This document shows positions 1-9,114 of a stretch of DNA of 43,950 bases, piece by piece. Within the stretch, counting starts at the first letter, position 1; the number at the start of each line of letters is the position of its first letter. The notes below the pieces were generated by a model, which was not told the origin of the DNA, did no database searches, and saw only the letters and a list, made by a program, of their open reading frames with translations. Location: contig SIAM01000017.1 of NCBI GenBank assembly GCA_009691785.1, positions 1-43,950 on the forward strand, written 5' to 3'. The position numbers were made by a program, and so were the translations under genes. The DNA is from Phycisphaerales bacterium. Its GTDB lineage: Bacteria; Planctomycetota; Phycisphaerae; Phycisphaerales; SM1A02.

Positions 1-2246
1 GGGCTGGAAGGTTTGCCATTTGGCTGCAGATATTCGCTCCAATTGCGATCATCAATGGTGCTTGGACGGCCGCCGCCAGGAATAAACGCGTCGGTGACAA
101 GACGATTGTGAAGCGTGTTGCGCAAACGGGTTCCATCTTGCTCATCCACTGAAACAATGTGTCCATGCGCGCCAAGTTTTTTCTTGTTGAATGCCGCGAT
201 GGGTTTGGCCTCATGGAACAAGCGAAGCAACTCGTCCATGTCCAAGCCTTCGGGGTCCTCGCCACTGCCGCTGCCGTCGGCAATGCCGGTGATGAGCGCG
301 TTGGCGCCGTAGTCGCGCTTAAGAATGCTGATCATGTTTCCCGCGACATCGCCATCGGGGCCACCGGTAATTTTCACCGTGAACTTTTGTTTGGTCGGAT
401 CAATGCCGCGCGCGCGCAGTGCGACCTCTAGGAACACATTCACGCCTTCGCTGGTCACGCCGTACACCTTGTGGTTGATTCCGGCGTTGGGCTTGCTGCT
501 CATGAACGCGGTTGGCAGCGAATACTTTCGTCGCTTGGCGCGCTCCACAATCCACTCTATGTGGTCAGGCGTAATGTTCTCGTCTGGCCCAAGATAAATA
601 AATTCCTCAATGCCAAGTTTGTCGATCAATTGGGTCTTGGTTCCAGGCTCCGGCGTGATGAGATCAAGAATGCAATCCACGAAACTTTTCACGCAGCGCG
701 TTGGGTCTGAAGGCGGTTCCAACAGCAAGGCGCATTTAGCGCCGCCCTCTGGAATATCCTTGTTTTTCTGCTGTTGCGCGCTGGCAAGCGCGTAGACCTC
801 GTCGTACAAACGGTCGTTCTCACGCGCGTGTTGCGCGGCGTCGCGCGGACGCACCAGGCGCAAACCACCGCGTGCGATTTCCTTAAAGCGAACATGGAAG
901 CCGTTGAAGCCGCGACCGCTGACAAAGAACACGCCAAATGGAAGATTGGGGCGCAACTCGTCCTGCAACAATTCTGGTTTCAGGCGCAGCGCAAAACCAA
1001 ATCGATTCTGCAAGTGGTAATTGGTGCGCAGCGTGGCTTGCACGGCGCGCAACATTCCCATGAGCACGGTGTTCCAACCTGGCGGCCTCGAAAATTCCAA
1101 CGATGTTTGCAACACTTTCACGCCCGACTCAAAGTCCGCGTCGCTCGTTGGTTTCTTTGGATCAAAGCGCGCCACAAGTAAATCCACAATGCGCAAAGAA
1201 ATTTCCATGGACTCCTCGGCGGCTTCAAGAATAATTTGGCTTTGAAACGCAAGGCGATCTTGATGCACCAACATTTGGTGAACAAGGTGGCACAAGCCCA
1301 TCACGGCTTCGGCGCGGTTCAGGTCAAGGCCGGGATGCCGATTAGCCAATTCCAAAATGTCGTAGTTGATCCACTTGGCGCGCGCGATGTCGTGGGAGAT
1401 TTGCTTCCAGATTGCGCTCTTGGGGTCAAGTTGTTTTCCATCGGCGGTCTGCACAACAAAGGCCAGGAAGGTGACTTGCCCGTGCGGCGCGTCCTTCACT
1501 TGGTCCAAATATGCCCGCAAAATAGAGATTTTTGCCCGCGCCAACACCATGGCGGCGCGCTCCAACATGGTGCGCGTGCGCGCGTTGGAGAACGCGATGG
1601 AGATGCGGCTTTGTGTTGGATTTGATTCCTGCTCCAGCTCGGTGCGCGCGCCGTCGCTGCCGCTGACTTCCTTAAAGAGCGCGGCGTGGCGACTCAGTCG
1701 CAGCGGCGTGAGCGTAAGCACATAGTCGGCGCTGGCGCCAGCGACAAATCCGCGGATTTCTTTTTCGCTCCAATCAAGTCCGTGCTCTGATGCCCACGCG
1801 ACAATGCAGTTTACCTTCGCCGCTTGCGTTGGATCCTTGGCATCAAAGGGCACGCGCTCGCCAAGTTCAAATGTGTCCACCACCAACGAGCCATCGAGCG
1901 TGGCATGAATGGTGGCGGCGCGAAGCGGTTCATTCATTGGCAGTTGCGCCACAATTTCCGACAGCACGCCCACGCGATTGCCTGGGCGGATCATGGTCCA
2001 CTCCTTGCCGTCGTCGCTGCGAATAGTCAAGTCAAGTTTTGTTCCACTGGCCTTTGCGGCAATGATGGCGCGCAAATGAGTTTGCACGCGCGCGGGCGAG
2101 GTGTCTTGAAAATACATCGGCGGCATTTGCGCCACGAACCATGGCACAATGCTTTCCGCGGTGGCCTTGAATTGTTGCGACAGCTCATTGATGAGCGCAT
2201 GGGTAGGCAAGGCGTTTGTGGCGGCTGGTGTTTCGGAAGAACGCAT
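1..2246 (-). CDS. gdhB: NAD-specific glutamate dehydrogenase (large bacterial class), 5' part only
   Basis: Oxidative deamination of glutamate to 2-oxoglutarate and ammonium with NAD+, in the cytoplasm. The frame is open from the ATG at 2246 to the left edge (748 codons) and has no stop, so the C-terminus is missing. Visible family motifs are GVFFVSGRGFNGFHVRF (near residue 430), NKDIPEGGAK (near 494), YLGPDENITPDHIEW (near 545) and TGGPDGDVAGN (near 630), the substrate and NAD regions of the large GDH family. The catalytic core begins near residue 430, much earlier than in the about 1600-residue GDH180 enzymes, so this is probably the shorter class of about 1000-1100 residues. Start: ATG preceded by GATAGT and a 6-base gap, with no Shine-Dalgarno. 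It is divergent from ribF. The family is certain; the exact subclass is inferred. Confidence 0.93.
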   Translation of the reverse strand, partial: MRSSETPAATNALPTHALINELSQQFKATAESIVPWFVAQMPPMYFQDTSPARVQTHLRAIIAAKASGTKLDLTIRSDDGKEWTMIRPGNRVGVLSEIVAQLPMNEPLRAATIHATLDGSLVVDTFELGERVPFDAKDPTQAAKVNCIVAWASEHGLDWSEKEIRGFVAGASADYVLTLTPLRLSRHAALFKEVSGSDGARTELEQESNPTQSRISIAFSNARTRTMLERAAMVLARAKISILRAYLDQVKDAPHGQVTFLAFVVQTADGKQLDPKSAIWKQISHDIARAKWINYDILELANRHPGLDLNRAEAVMGLCHLVHQMLVHQDRLAFQSQIILEAAEESMEISLRIVDLLVARFDPKKPTSDADFESGVKVLQTSLEFSRPPGWNTVLMGMLRAVQATLRTNYHLQNRFGFALRLKPELLQDELRPNLPFGVFFVSGRGFNGFHVRFKEIARGGLRLVRPRDAAQHARENDRLYDEVYALASAQQQKNKDIPEGGAKCALLLEPPSDPTRCVKSFVDCILDLITPEPGTKTQLIDKLGIEEFIYLGPDENITPDHIEWIVERAKRRKYSLPTAFMSSKPNAGINHKVYGVTSEGVNVFLEVALRARGIDPTKQKFTVKITGGPDGDVAGNMISILKRDYGANALITGIADGSGSGEDPEGLDMDELLRLFHEAKPIAAFNKKKLGAHGHIVSVDEQDGTRLRNTLHNRLVTDAFIPGGGRPSTIDDRNWSEYLQPNGKPSS

Positions 2247-2252
2247 TGGGAC

Positions 2253-2258
2253 ACTATC
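2253..2258 (-). promoter_or_regulatory. -10-like hexamer GATAGT, 6 bases before the gdh start
   Basis: On the minus strand GATAGT ends 6 bases before the ATG at 2246, a spacing that would put the transcript start at or next to the A of ATG. There is no Shine-Dalgarno and no convincing -35. It is one of a recurrent set in this window. Confidence 0.45.
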
Positions 2259-2312
2259 CCCGCTTTGGTGCCGCCGCTCAAGCGGTTTATGCCCACAAAT
2301 TGCCTATTTTTT

Positions 2313-2318
2313 TATCTT
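2313..2318 (+). promoter_or_regulatory. -10-like hexamer TATCTT, 8 bases before the ribF GTG
   Basis: TATCTT lies 8 bases upstream of the GTG at 2327 with no Shine-Dalgarno between them. It supports that GTG as a leaderless start rather than the upstream in-frame TTG at 2216, which would overlap the divergent gdh start. Confidence 0.35.
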
Positions 2319-2326
2319 CTTTGGAT

Positions 2327-3268
2327 GTGGGCTCTAAGTTGGTTACGCTGTTGCGCTTGCGTTGCATCACCATTGGCAATTTTGATGGCGTTCATGTGGG
2401 TCACCAAGCCTTGCTTGAGCGTGCTCGCGTTCTTGCGGGCAGCGGCGGCCAAGTTGTAGCGGTGACATTTGATCCGCATCCCGCCATGTTGCTCAAGCCG
2501 GAGTTGGCGCCGCCCACCGTGCAAACTCTTCAAGAGCGCCGTGAATGCTTGGTGAAATACGGCGCCGACCAAGTGCATGTGATCAACACCACCAAAGAAT
2601 TGTTGGCCATGAGCGCCGAGCAATTCATGGCGTGGTTGCGCGCGCAGATTGCCTTTGATTGCATTGTTGAAGGTCCCGATTTTCATTTTGGTAAAGATCG
2701 TGCGGGTGATATCAATACGCTGCGCGCAATTGGTTTGAAAAATGATTTCCCAGTTGACCAAGTTGCGTCGGTTGAAGTTGCCCTAAGCGACGCCTCGCGC
2801 GCGGTGGCCAGCAGTTCGCTGCTGCGTTGGCTTTTACAACATGGCCGCGTGCATGATGTGGCCGCGGTGCTAGGGCGCGCATATCAATTGACGGGTGTGG
2901 TGCAGAAGGGCGATCAACGCGGCCGCACTTTGGGTTGGCCCACTGCAAATATTGCAACTGGCGCGCGGGTGCTTCCAAGCGACGGTATTTACGCGGGTCT
3001 TGCCACGCTGCCTACGGGCGCGCGCAAACGCGCCGCGATCAGCATTGGCACCAAGCCAACATTTGGCTCACATGCCCGCACAGTTGAGGCTTTTTTGCTG
3101 GATCACAAGGCCCCGCTAGATGACTATGGCTGGACGCTCACGCTTGAATTTTCGCGCTGGTTGCGCGGGCAAACGCGTTTTGATGGCGTGCAAGCGTTGC
3201 TGGAGCAAATGAACCTAGACACGCAACGAACTCGCCAAGAAATTGCACAAGAGGTAGTGTTGACATGA
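2327..3268 (+). CDS. ribF: Bifunctional riboflavin kinase / FAD synthetase
   Basis: Phosphorylates riboflavin to FMN and adenylylates FMN to FAD in the cytoplasm. The N-terminal nucleotidyltransferase domain shows GNFDGVHVGH (residues 17-26 from the chosen start) and later VEGPDFHFGKDRAGD. The C-terminal riboflavin kinase domain shows GRTLGWPTAN (near 199) and the DGIYAG segment. The chosen GTG start gives 313 residues, the usual RibF length. The frame can be opened to a TTG at 2216, but that adds an unconserved stretch and overlaps the divergent gdh start. The stop overlaps the next gene's ATG (ATGA at 3265-3268), so the two are probably translationally coupled. The function is secure; the start is likely but not proven. 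Confidence 0.92.
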   Translation: MGSKLVTLLRLRCITIGNFDGVHVGHQALLERARVLAGSGGQVVAVTFDPHPAMLLKPELAPPTVQTLQERRECLVKYGADQVHVINTTKELLAMSAEQFMAWLRAQIAFDCIVEGPDFHFGKDRAGDINTLRAIGLKNDFPVDQVASVEVALSDASRAVASSSLLRWLLQHGRVHDVAAVLGRAYQLTGVVQKGDQRGRTLGWPTANIATGARVLPSDGIYAGLATLPTGARKRAAISIGTKPTFGSHARTVEAFLLDHKAPLDDYGWTLTLEFSRWLRGQTRFDGVQALLEQMNLDTQRTRQEIAQEVVLT

Positions 3269-4317
3269 CACAAGTGACCGCGAGCTATTCCACAACATCA
3301 ACACCACGGCACATTGCCGATCGATTGGTCAACGCCAAGCGCGTTTTAATTACTTCGCATGACAGGCCGGACGGAGACGCCATGGGTTCGGTGTTGGCGT
3401 TGGCGCGCGCGCTTCGTCAGCGCGGACGCTTTGTTGATATTTGGCTCGCGGGTGCGTTTGATCCAGTGTTGCAATGTTTGTTTGCAAATGAACAGCCAGG
3501 CCACGCGCCAGAGAAGTTGCCCACCGCGGAATATGAAGCTGTGGCGGTGCTTGACACTGGTTCTTGGATACAACTGGAACACCTGGGTCCATGGCTGAAA
3601 GAGCGCCGTGAAAAAGTTGTGGTCGTTGATCATCATCGCAGTGGCGACACGGATTTTGCGGATCGCATTGTGGACACGCGTTGCGCCAGTTGCACGCAGG
3701 CATTGGTGCCAATCATTGAAGCGCTTGGCGTGAAGTTTGACATGCCAGGAACTGGTGGTTCTGGATCAATCGCAGAGGCGCTCTTTGCCGGCTTGGCCAC
3801 CGACACCGGTTGGTTTCGCTTCTCAAGCGCGGATGCCGCGGTATTCACATTGGCCTCGCGCTTGCTCAGCGCGGGCGTGGAAAAAGATCGTTTATACAGG
3901 CAATTAGAGGAAAATTCGCGGCCGCAGAGGCTTGGATTGTTGGGCCGCGCGCTCAGCAATATTCGTTGGCTTGCCAACAATCGAGCCGCCATAATGCAAC
4001 TTCTGCCGGAAGATTTTGTCACGGCTTCGGGTAGCCCCGAAGATTTGGCCGGCGTGGTGAACGCGCCCATGCAAGTGGGCAGCACCGAGTGCAGTCTGTT
4101 GCTTTCACAGACAGAAGTTGGAATTGTGAAGTTAAGTTTCCGCAGCAAGCCACCTCTTCATGTAGGCGGCACATTTGTAGATGTCAATCGCATGGCGAGC
4201 GAGTTTGGCGGCGGCGGCCATGTGCACGCGGCGGGCGCGCGCGTAAAAGGCGAAATGTCGGTGGTGGCCGCGCAAGTGGCAAAGGTCATTGAGCGCACAA
4301 TTGCGGAACTTGGTTAA
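3265..4317 (+). CDS. nrnA: DHH/DHHA1 phosphoesterase, NrnA-like
   Basis: Member of the DHH family; NrnA proteins degrade short oligoribonucleotides and/or pAp, and this one probably acts in RNA end turnover in the cytoplasm. Motif I is HDRPDGDAMGS (from H32), motif II is the Asp of VAVLDTGSW, the signature VVVDHHRSGD is near residue 121, and a fourth metal motif is ATDTGWFRF. The DHHA1 substrate-binding domain ends with GGGGHVHAAGA near residue 316. At 350 residues it is close to the family norm. It starts inside the ribF stop (4-base overlap); the same ribF-next-to-nrnA order is common because both follow rbfA/truB in many bacteria. Those partners are not here. Nano-RNase versus pAp phosphatase activity cannot be decided from sequence alone. 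Confidence 0.88.
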   Translation: MTQVTASYSTTSTPRHIADRLVNAKRVLITSHDRPDGDAMGSVLALARALRQRGRFVDIWLAGAFDPVLQCLFANEQPGHAPEKLPTAEYEAVAVLDTGSWIQLEHLGPWLKERREKVVVVDHHRSGDTDFADRIVDTRCASCTQALVPIIEALGVKFDMPGTGGSGSIAEALFAGLATDTGWFRFSSADAAVFTLASRLLSAGVEKDRLYRQLEENSRPQRLGLLGRALSNIRWLANNRAAIMQLLPEDFVTASGSPEDLAGVVNAPMQVGSTECSLLLSQTEVGIVKLSFRSKPPLHVGGTFVDVNRMASEFGGGGHVHAAGARVKGEMSVVAAQVAKVIERTIAELG

Positions 4318-4407
4318 TGTCGCTTCATTTGCAAGCCGCTTTGTAAGCAACAGAATTCGTGTTTGTAATGCGCGCGAAAAATGCTGCGCATACATGTAGG
4401 CGCTGAA

Positions 4408-4815
4408 TTATTTAGGTTGAGCGGTGGCGCTAGTTGTGGCGGGGCTGGACATTGACGCGCCAGTTGCCGCCGCGCTTGGAATTATCGTCACGGTGAAACC
4501 CAACTTTTCAATTCCACTTTTTACTTGTGGTTCCACCGCGTCGTCGCGCATGGCAATCATGGCGGAATTCTCTTTTAGGTTGACGCGGCAATCCACCACG
4601 CCGTCAGTGTGCACGGCCTTGTCTGTAATGGCGTTGACGCAGTCTTGACAGTGCATGCCTTTAATGGCGTATTGATAAACAACTGGCGCCGTATTGCTCA
4701 CGCGAGGGTCGGTGTCGGGTCCACAACTGCTGAGCGTAAGAATGGCCACAAATGCGGGAACACAAATTGATTTCATTGCAATTGCAAGATGACGGAATTT
4801 TGGAATGTGATTCAT
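4408..4815 (-). CDS. Exported lipoprotein with a heavy-metal-associated (HMA) domain
   Basis: A 135-residue protein. A lipoprotein signal ends in the lipobox LTLSSC (Cys31), so the protein should be anchored on the periplasmic side. The rest is one HMA fold with the metal motif GMHCQDC (Cys56, Cys59), followed by a tail rich in Ala, Ser and Thr. HMA domains bind Cu(I), Zn or similar metals; as a lipoprotein this would be a periplasmic metal chaperone or sensor rather than the usual cytoplasmic CopZ. Start: ATG at 4815 has a weak GAAAG and a TATAAA about 23 bases upstream; the ATG at 4776 (MKSICVPAF) gives a more compact signal peptide and is a real alternative. It lies 103 bases downstream of the HpnN-like gene on the same strand. 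No metal P-type ATPase is nearby. Confidence 0.8.
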   Translation of the reverse strand: MNHIPKFRHLAIAMKSICVPAFVAILTLSSCGPDTDPRVSNTAPVVYQYAIKGMHCQDCVNAITDKAVHTDGVVDCRVNLKENSAMIAMRDDAVEPQVKSGIEKLGFTVTIIPSAAATGASMSSPATTSATAQPK

Positions 4816-4918
4816 TGCACTTTCAGATTGGCGTGAATTTTATAAATGTATTGCGGAGGAAGTTTAGGCGTGCGTGCTTGTGAATGTGTTTGGCACAAAT
4901 ACACCCATGCGCCCAATT

Positions 4919-7594
4919 CTAGTGTTGCTGCGCCAGTTTGTCCCAGTCCATAAAGCGCAACATGGCTGGCAGCAACCACACCGCGGAAACCAAGCAACAT
5001 AAACTTGCAATGGTCATCACTTCGCCTAGTCCGCGCAGGCCGCGGTGTTGCGCGAACAACAGCGTTCCAAAACCAATTGTGGTTGTTATGGCTGTCACAA
5101 TGACTGCGCGCCGTGTGCTGCCAAATCCATGCGTTAGCCCGCCATCAAGAACGCGGTGCGTAATGTGAATGGCGCTATCAATACCAAGACCAATCATAAT
5201 TGGAATGGCGAAAAAATTGGCCAGCGTGAATGGAATTTTAAGCAAGCCCATTATTCCAACGGTCCAGCCAAGTCCAGCAAGCAAACTTAAGAATGCGACG
5301 GCTGTAAGTTTGACGCAGCGAAAATCCAAATACAGAAGCGCCAAGACAAACGCGCTTGCTAGGAACCCTTGCCACAGAAAACTTGCGCGCATAAGCTGCA
5401 CACTTTCAAACACCGTGATTGGCGCGCCGGTCACAGAAGGATCAACCGTACGCATGGCGGCCACAAATGGCGCCATGGCGCCTGGTTCCCAAATGTCCTC
5501 TTGCGGGTGCAGTAAGATTGCAAATTGATTGTTGGCGCTTGTGAACGAGTCGCGCACCGCGGGTGGAAGCGAGTCGCGCAGTGAAAGTGCCGCTCCAATT
5601 TGCAATTGTTGCGCCGCCAACGCTGCCAGTGCTATGGATTGCTCGGCTTGCGTTTTTGCAGTCTTTTCATTGGTTTCCAGCGCGTTGTGCAGCGCGCGCA
5701 GGGACAGGGCAAGGTTGCGAATCATGGCGACATCCTTGGCGGGTGCGCCAGCGGTGTTGGCGCCGTTGGCAAGTGATTCCACGCGGTCGCCGGCGCGTTG
5801 CGCAAGTTCAGTCAAGTTTGATTTGGTATTGACTTCAATTGCCGACGCGGTTTGCGCGAAAGCGTTGGCGTTGGGACTTGTTGCTTCACCAGCAATCGCA
5901 TTGAACGCGACGCTTGCGTCGGCGCTGGCAATCACGGCGCGCAATTGGTCGCGCCGCGGCGAATCTGGCTTCACAAAATCTAGAACGCTGCGAGAATTGC
6001 GGATCAGCGGCTGCAACTTTGCTTTCGCCACCAGTGGCGCGACCTTGTCAAACGAATCCGTTATCACCGCGCCAAACCAAGTTGAATTTCCGCCCTCGGT
6101 TTGCAAACGCCGCTGCCACATGACGCTTGATAAATCAGCCGCTTGCAATTTCAGCAGGTTGCTTTCAAAGCCAACACGCTCCCACGCAATCACTACGCCC
6201 GCCAGCATGGCCAACAGCGACACGGCGACAAACATTCGGTGGCGCATGCGTGGCGCGTTGAGATGCGTCTGCGCAATGACATTGCGGCTGGCAAAAAACG
6301 AAAGCTGCTTTGAATCATCCGCGCCGCGGCGATCAAAACACAACAGCAGCGCCGGCAAACCAATCGCCATGGTGGCCGCACATAGAAGCAACCCAACGCC
6401 AGAAATAATTCCCAGTTGGCGCAGCCCTTGCATGGGCACAAATATGGCAAGAAGAAAAGTTCCCGCACTTACAGCCGCGCCCGTCAACATGCTGGGCGTT
6501 GCGGTGCGCATCATGTGGCGCACGCTGGCCGCGCTGTCCATGTGGCGCAACCCTTCTAAATAGCGGGCAATCATGTGAATTCCGTAGTCCAAGCCCACGC
6601 CCACCAACACCAACATAAACACCACACTGAGCAGGTTCAGGCTGCCAATCATTATGGTCGCCGCGGCGTAGGTCAGCGCCGCGCCAGCCAGGAACGCAGC
6701 CACCGCGAACAACGGGCGCTTCATACCGCGAAAGACAATCATGAACAACGCCGCGCACAAGGCCAGTGCGACCATGGACGCAATGTTCATGTCCGCGCTT
6801 GTGGTTTCCATTTCATCGGCTTGCAAAACCGGTTTGCCAGTCAAGCCAATTTCAATGCTGGGTTCTTTCGCGGCAATGTCCGCGATCGCTTGGCGTATGT
6901 GCAACAAGGCTTCATCAACCACGGCAAGCGATTGGTAATTTTTCTTGGGCATAATCAACACCAGGCGCAATGCGCCGCCTTCATTGCTCAGCCAGCGCGT
7001 TTGTAACGCCGTGGCAAGCGGCAATGTGGCGGCGTTGGGTTGGCCACTTGCTGCCGCGCCCAGCAACATAAACGCGCTTGCGGCGGTTGATCGTTGCGCA
7101 TCCACATCCATATTCGCGCCTTCATCCAATAATTTTTTCACGCGCGCGTCGCCGGCTTGCAACAGGTCCGCCAAAGTTGGTTGCGCCGCCAAAATTGGAA
7201 GCGCGTCCGCGGCGTCGGCAAGACCCGCAAGTTCATTGTCGCTCATGGCGCGTGGCGCAAGTCGCCACTGATCTTGCGCATCAATGCTGCCGTACGCTTT
7301 TGCAACGCTGGCTAGCGTGGACAAGCGCGTGGTTAATTCGCGCACCGCGCGGTCGGCGGCGGGCGCGTCGCCGCGCGGATCAACCACCGCGATCGCATAT
7401 TCCAAGTCGCCAAAATCATGGATAAATCGCCGCCAATCCTTTAGAAATGGCTGGTCCTCGCCAATCAACGAATCGGTGTCGGCGTCCAAGGTTAAGTATT
7501 GAAAACTTATTCCAGCGCATGCCAACGCCGCCACTGTCAGCGCCGCAATGATCCACTTGGGTCGCGCGGCGATTGTGGCGTACAACCAATCCAT
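4919..7594 (-). CDS. hpnN: RND/MMPL-family exporter, HpnN-like (probable hopanoid transporter)
   Basis: An 891-residue inner-membrane protein with the RND/MMPL plan: one N-terminal membrane segment, a large periplasmic loop beginning TLDADTDSL, five helices, then a second copy of the same unit. The conserved GVGLDYGIHM and GLGIDSAIHITHR segments mark the two MMPL halves. HpnN moves hopanoids to the outer membrane in the bacteria where it has been studied. That role is inferred from the layout and from hpnH at 34916. The frame can start at 7684, but that would overlap pyrC by 50 bases with a basic, unconserved stretch; the ATG at 7594 (MDWLYATIAARPKW) starts 40 bases after pyrC and fits the family start. 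It may be co-transcribed with pyrC. A general lipid or drug exporter is the alternative. Confidence 0.8.
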   Translation of the reverse strand: MDWLYATIAARPKWIIAALTVAALACAGISFQYLTLDADTDSLIGEDQPFLKDWRRFIHDFGDLEYAIAVVDPRGDAPAADRAVRELTTRLSTLASVAKAYGSIDAQDQWRLAPRAMSDNELAGLADAADALPILAAQPTLADLLQAGDARVKKLLDEGANMDVDAQRSTAASAFMLLGAAASGQPNAATLPLATALQTRWLSNEGGALRLVLIMPKKNYQSLAVVDEALLHIRQAIADIAAKEPSIEIGLTGKPVLQADEMETTSADMNIASMVALALCAALFMIVFRGMKRPLFAVAAFLAGAALTYAAATIMIGSLNLLSVVFMLVLVGVGLDYGIHMIARYLEGLRHMDSAASVRHMMRTATPSMLTGAAVSAGTFLLAIFVPMQGLRQLGIISGVGLLLCAATMAIGLPALLLCFDRRGADDSKQLSFFASRNVIAQTHLNAPRMRHRMFVAVSLLAMLAGVVIAWERVGFESNLLKLQAADLSSVMWQRRLQTEGGNSTWFGAVITDSFDKVAPLVAKAKLQPLIRNSRSVLDFVKPDSPRRDQLRAVIASADASVAFNAIAGEATSPNANAFAQTASAIEVNTKSNLTELAQRAGDRVESLANGANTAGAPAKDVAMIRNLALSLRALHNALETNEKTAKTQAEQSIALAALAAQQLQIGAALSLRDSLPPAVRDSFTSANNQFAILLHPQEDIWEPGAMAPFVAAMRTVDPSVTGAPITVFESVQLMRASFLWQGFLASAFVLALLYLDFRCVKLTAVAFLSLLAGLGWTVGIMGLLKIPFTLANFFAIPIMIGLGIDSAIHITHRVLDGGLTHGFGSTRRAVIVTAITTTIGFGTLLFAQHRGLRGLGEVMTIASLCCLVSAVWLLPAMLRFMDWDKLAQQH

Positions 7595-7634
7595 CGCCCG
7601 CACGCGCCTGCGATCTTGCTTTGAAGAATCCAAA

Positions 7635-8960
7635 CTAAGCGACCTCGAACCAGTTCGCCCGCGTGAGATCAAAAAGTTTTCCATTCACAATCACCGCGCG
7701 CGCGCGCCCAGTTCCCTGCATGCCATTGAAGGGACAATTGCGGCTCATGCTGCGAAATGTGGTGGCGTCAATGGTCACGTGCGCGCCAATGTCAATCACG
7801 CTCACATCGGCAATGCCGCCTTCTTGCAAGCGGCCATAGCCGCGGTCAAACAAGCCAAGCAATTTCGCGGGGCCAACCGTCATGCGCTCAATCACATCTG
7901 GCCACTTCATCAGACCCGTTTCAATAAGCGCCTTGGCGTACATGGGCAGCGCGCTTTCCAAACCAATGCAGCCAAAGGGCGCCGCAGAAAAATCTTTCGC
8001 CATCTCGCTGGCCGTGTGCGGCGCGTGATCTGTGGCAAGCACCTCAATGGTTCCATCGGCAACTCCACGGCGCAGCGCGTCAATATCCGCGGGCCGCCGC
8101 AGCGGGGGATTCACTTTCGCCATTGTGTTCCAACCGTCGCACGCTTCATCGGTCAGTAGCAAATGATGCGGCGAAGCCTCGCCACTCACAGGCTGTCCCT
8201 CGCTTTTTGCGCGGCGAATAATGTCAACGCTGCCGCCAGAAGAAAGATGTTGCGCGTGATAGCGGCAACCAATCGCGCGGTTCAATCGCACATCGCGCTC
8301 CAACATAAGTTCCTCGGCAACGGCGGTCCAACCTGTTAGCCCAAGTTTGGCGGCAATGGCGCCGGCGTTCATGGACGCGTCGACAGTGAGCGCGGCGTCT
8401 TGACAGTGCTGCATCCACGCGCGGTCAGCAGCTTTGCATGTCAGCAACACGCGCCGCATCACGGCGGAGTTTGCAATTCCATCGCCGTCGTCGGTGAAGG
8501 CAACCGCGCCGGCAAGCGCCATGGCGCCAATAGGCGACAGACTTTCGCCAGCGCGTCCAACTGTTCCCGCGGCGGCGACAAACACGCGCGCAAAGCCAGC
8601 TTCTTTCGCTTTCAGGCGCACAAAATCAACCAGGCTTGGCAGATCAAGCGCGGGCTTGGTGTTGGGCATGCAACACACGCTGCTAAAGCCGCCAGCAATG
8701 GCGGCCTGCGCGCCCGTGCGAATGGTTTCCTTGTGCTCGCCGCCGGGCTCGCGCAGGTGCACATGCGGGTCAATCAATCCCGGGCACACTAGGCAGCCGT
8801 TGGCGTCGATCACCGTGGCGCCGCTGTGCGCGATGGGTGTGGCGGAAATTTTTTCAACGCGGCTGTTATGAATCAACACATCGGCGCGCGCGTCAAAGTT
8901 GCGAGATGGATCAATGACCCGTCCACCGCGAATCAAAAGAGCAGGGGCATTGCTTTGCAT
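7635..8960 (-). CDS. pyrC: Dihydroorotase, class I
   Basis: Closes N-carbamoyl-L-aspartate to dihydroorotate in pyrimidine synthesis, in the cytoplasm. It shows the zinc motif DPHVHLREPG (His66, His68 from the chosen start), AFTDDGDG, the second metal histidine region SPHHLLL, and ATDHAPH near the end of the barrel. The order is that of the longer, class I dihydroorotases (amidohydrolase fold), and 441 residues is a normal length. The frame can be extended to 9008, but the ATG at 8960 (MQSNAPALLIRGG) puts the family's usual LLIRGGRVIDP near the N-terminus and has TACTAT 10 bases upstream. No other pyr gene lies in the window. It is probably the first gene before hpnN and the HMA lipoprotein. 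Confidence 0.94.
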   Translation of the reverse strand: MQSNAPALLIRGGRVIDPSRNFDARADVLIHNSRVEKISATPIAHSGATVIDANGCLVCPGLIDPHVHLREPGGEHKETIRTGAQAAIAGGFSSVCCMPNTKPALDLPSLVDFVRLKAKEAGFARVFVAAAGTVGRAGESLSPIGAMALAGAVAFTDDGDGIANSAVMRRVLLTCKAADRAWMQHCQDAALTVDASMNAGAIAAKLGLTGWTAVAEELMLERDVRLNRAIGCRYHAQHLSSGGSVDIIRRAKSEGQPVSGEASPHHLLLTDEACDGWNTMAKVNPPLRRPADIDALRRGVADGTIEVLATDHAPHTASEMAKDFSAAPFGCIGLESALPMYAKALIETGLMKWPDVIERMTVGPAKLLGLFDRGYGRLQEGGIADVSVIDIGAHVTIDATTFRSMSRNCPFNGMQGTGRARAVIVNGKLFDLTRANWFEVA

Positions 8961-8970
8961 TTGCGCGGTG

Positions 8971-8976
8971 ATAGTA
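8971..8976 (-). promoter_or_regulatory. -10-like hexamer TACTAT upstream of pyrC
   Basis: TACTAT on the minus strand ends 10 bases before the ATG at 8960, implying a very short or absent leader. The same hexamer occurs before the ferredoxin gene and the cysteine-rich lipoprotein gene. Confidence 0.35.
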
Positions 8977-9006
8977 GCGGCAACACTGTGAAGTAAAGGT
9001 GGCGGC

Positions 9007-9044
9007 AAAAAATAAAATGGGCGGCCCGCGTGTGCGAGCCGCCC
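9007..9044 (-). terminator. Rho-independent terminator of the cysteine-rich lipoprotein gene
   Basis: A perfect 7-bp GC stem (GGGCGGC at 9019-9025 with GCCGCCC at 9038-9044) is followed on the minus strand by a T-rich run (9007-9018). It lies between the stop of the lipoprotein gene and pyrC, so it should separate the two transcription units. Confidence 0.8.
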
Positions 9045-9114
9045 AAAGTCGAGTCATCTTTTATGAAAGCGGTTTCAAGTCATTGCGACTTGCAAGCGCA
9101 TTCATGTAGTGAAT

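Noticed and set aside
1824-2459. 211-residue open frame on the plus strand
   Set aside because: It covers the gdh N-terminal coding region on the opposite strand and the ribF start in another frame; it has no recognisable motif.
4318-4407. Weak inverted repeat ATGCGC/GCGCAT between convergent genes
   Set aside because: Short stem, large loop and no T-run; not enough for a terminator call.
5529-6563. 344-residue open frame on the plus strand
   Set aside because: It is antisense to the HpnN-like gene, whose frame has conserved RND motifs; the plus-strand protein is Ala/Arg/Ser-rich with no motif.
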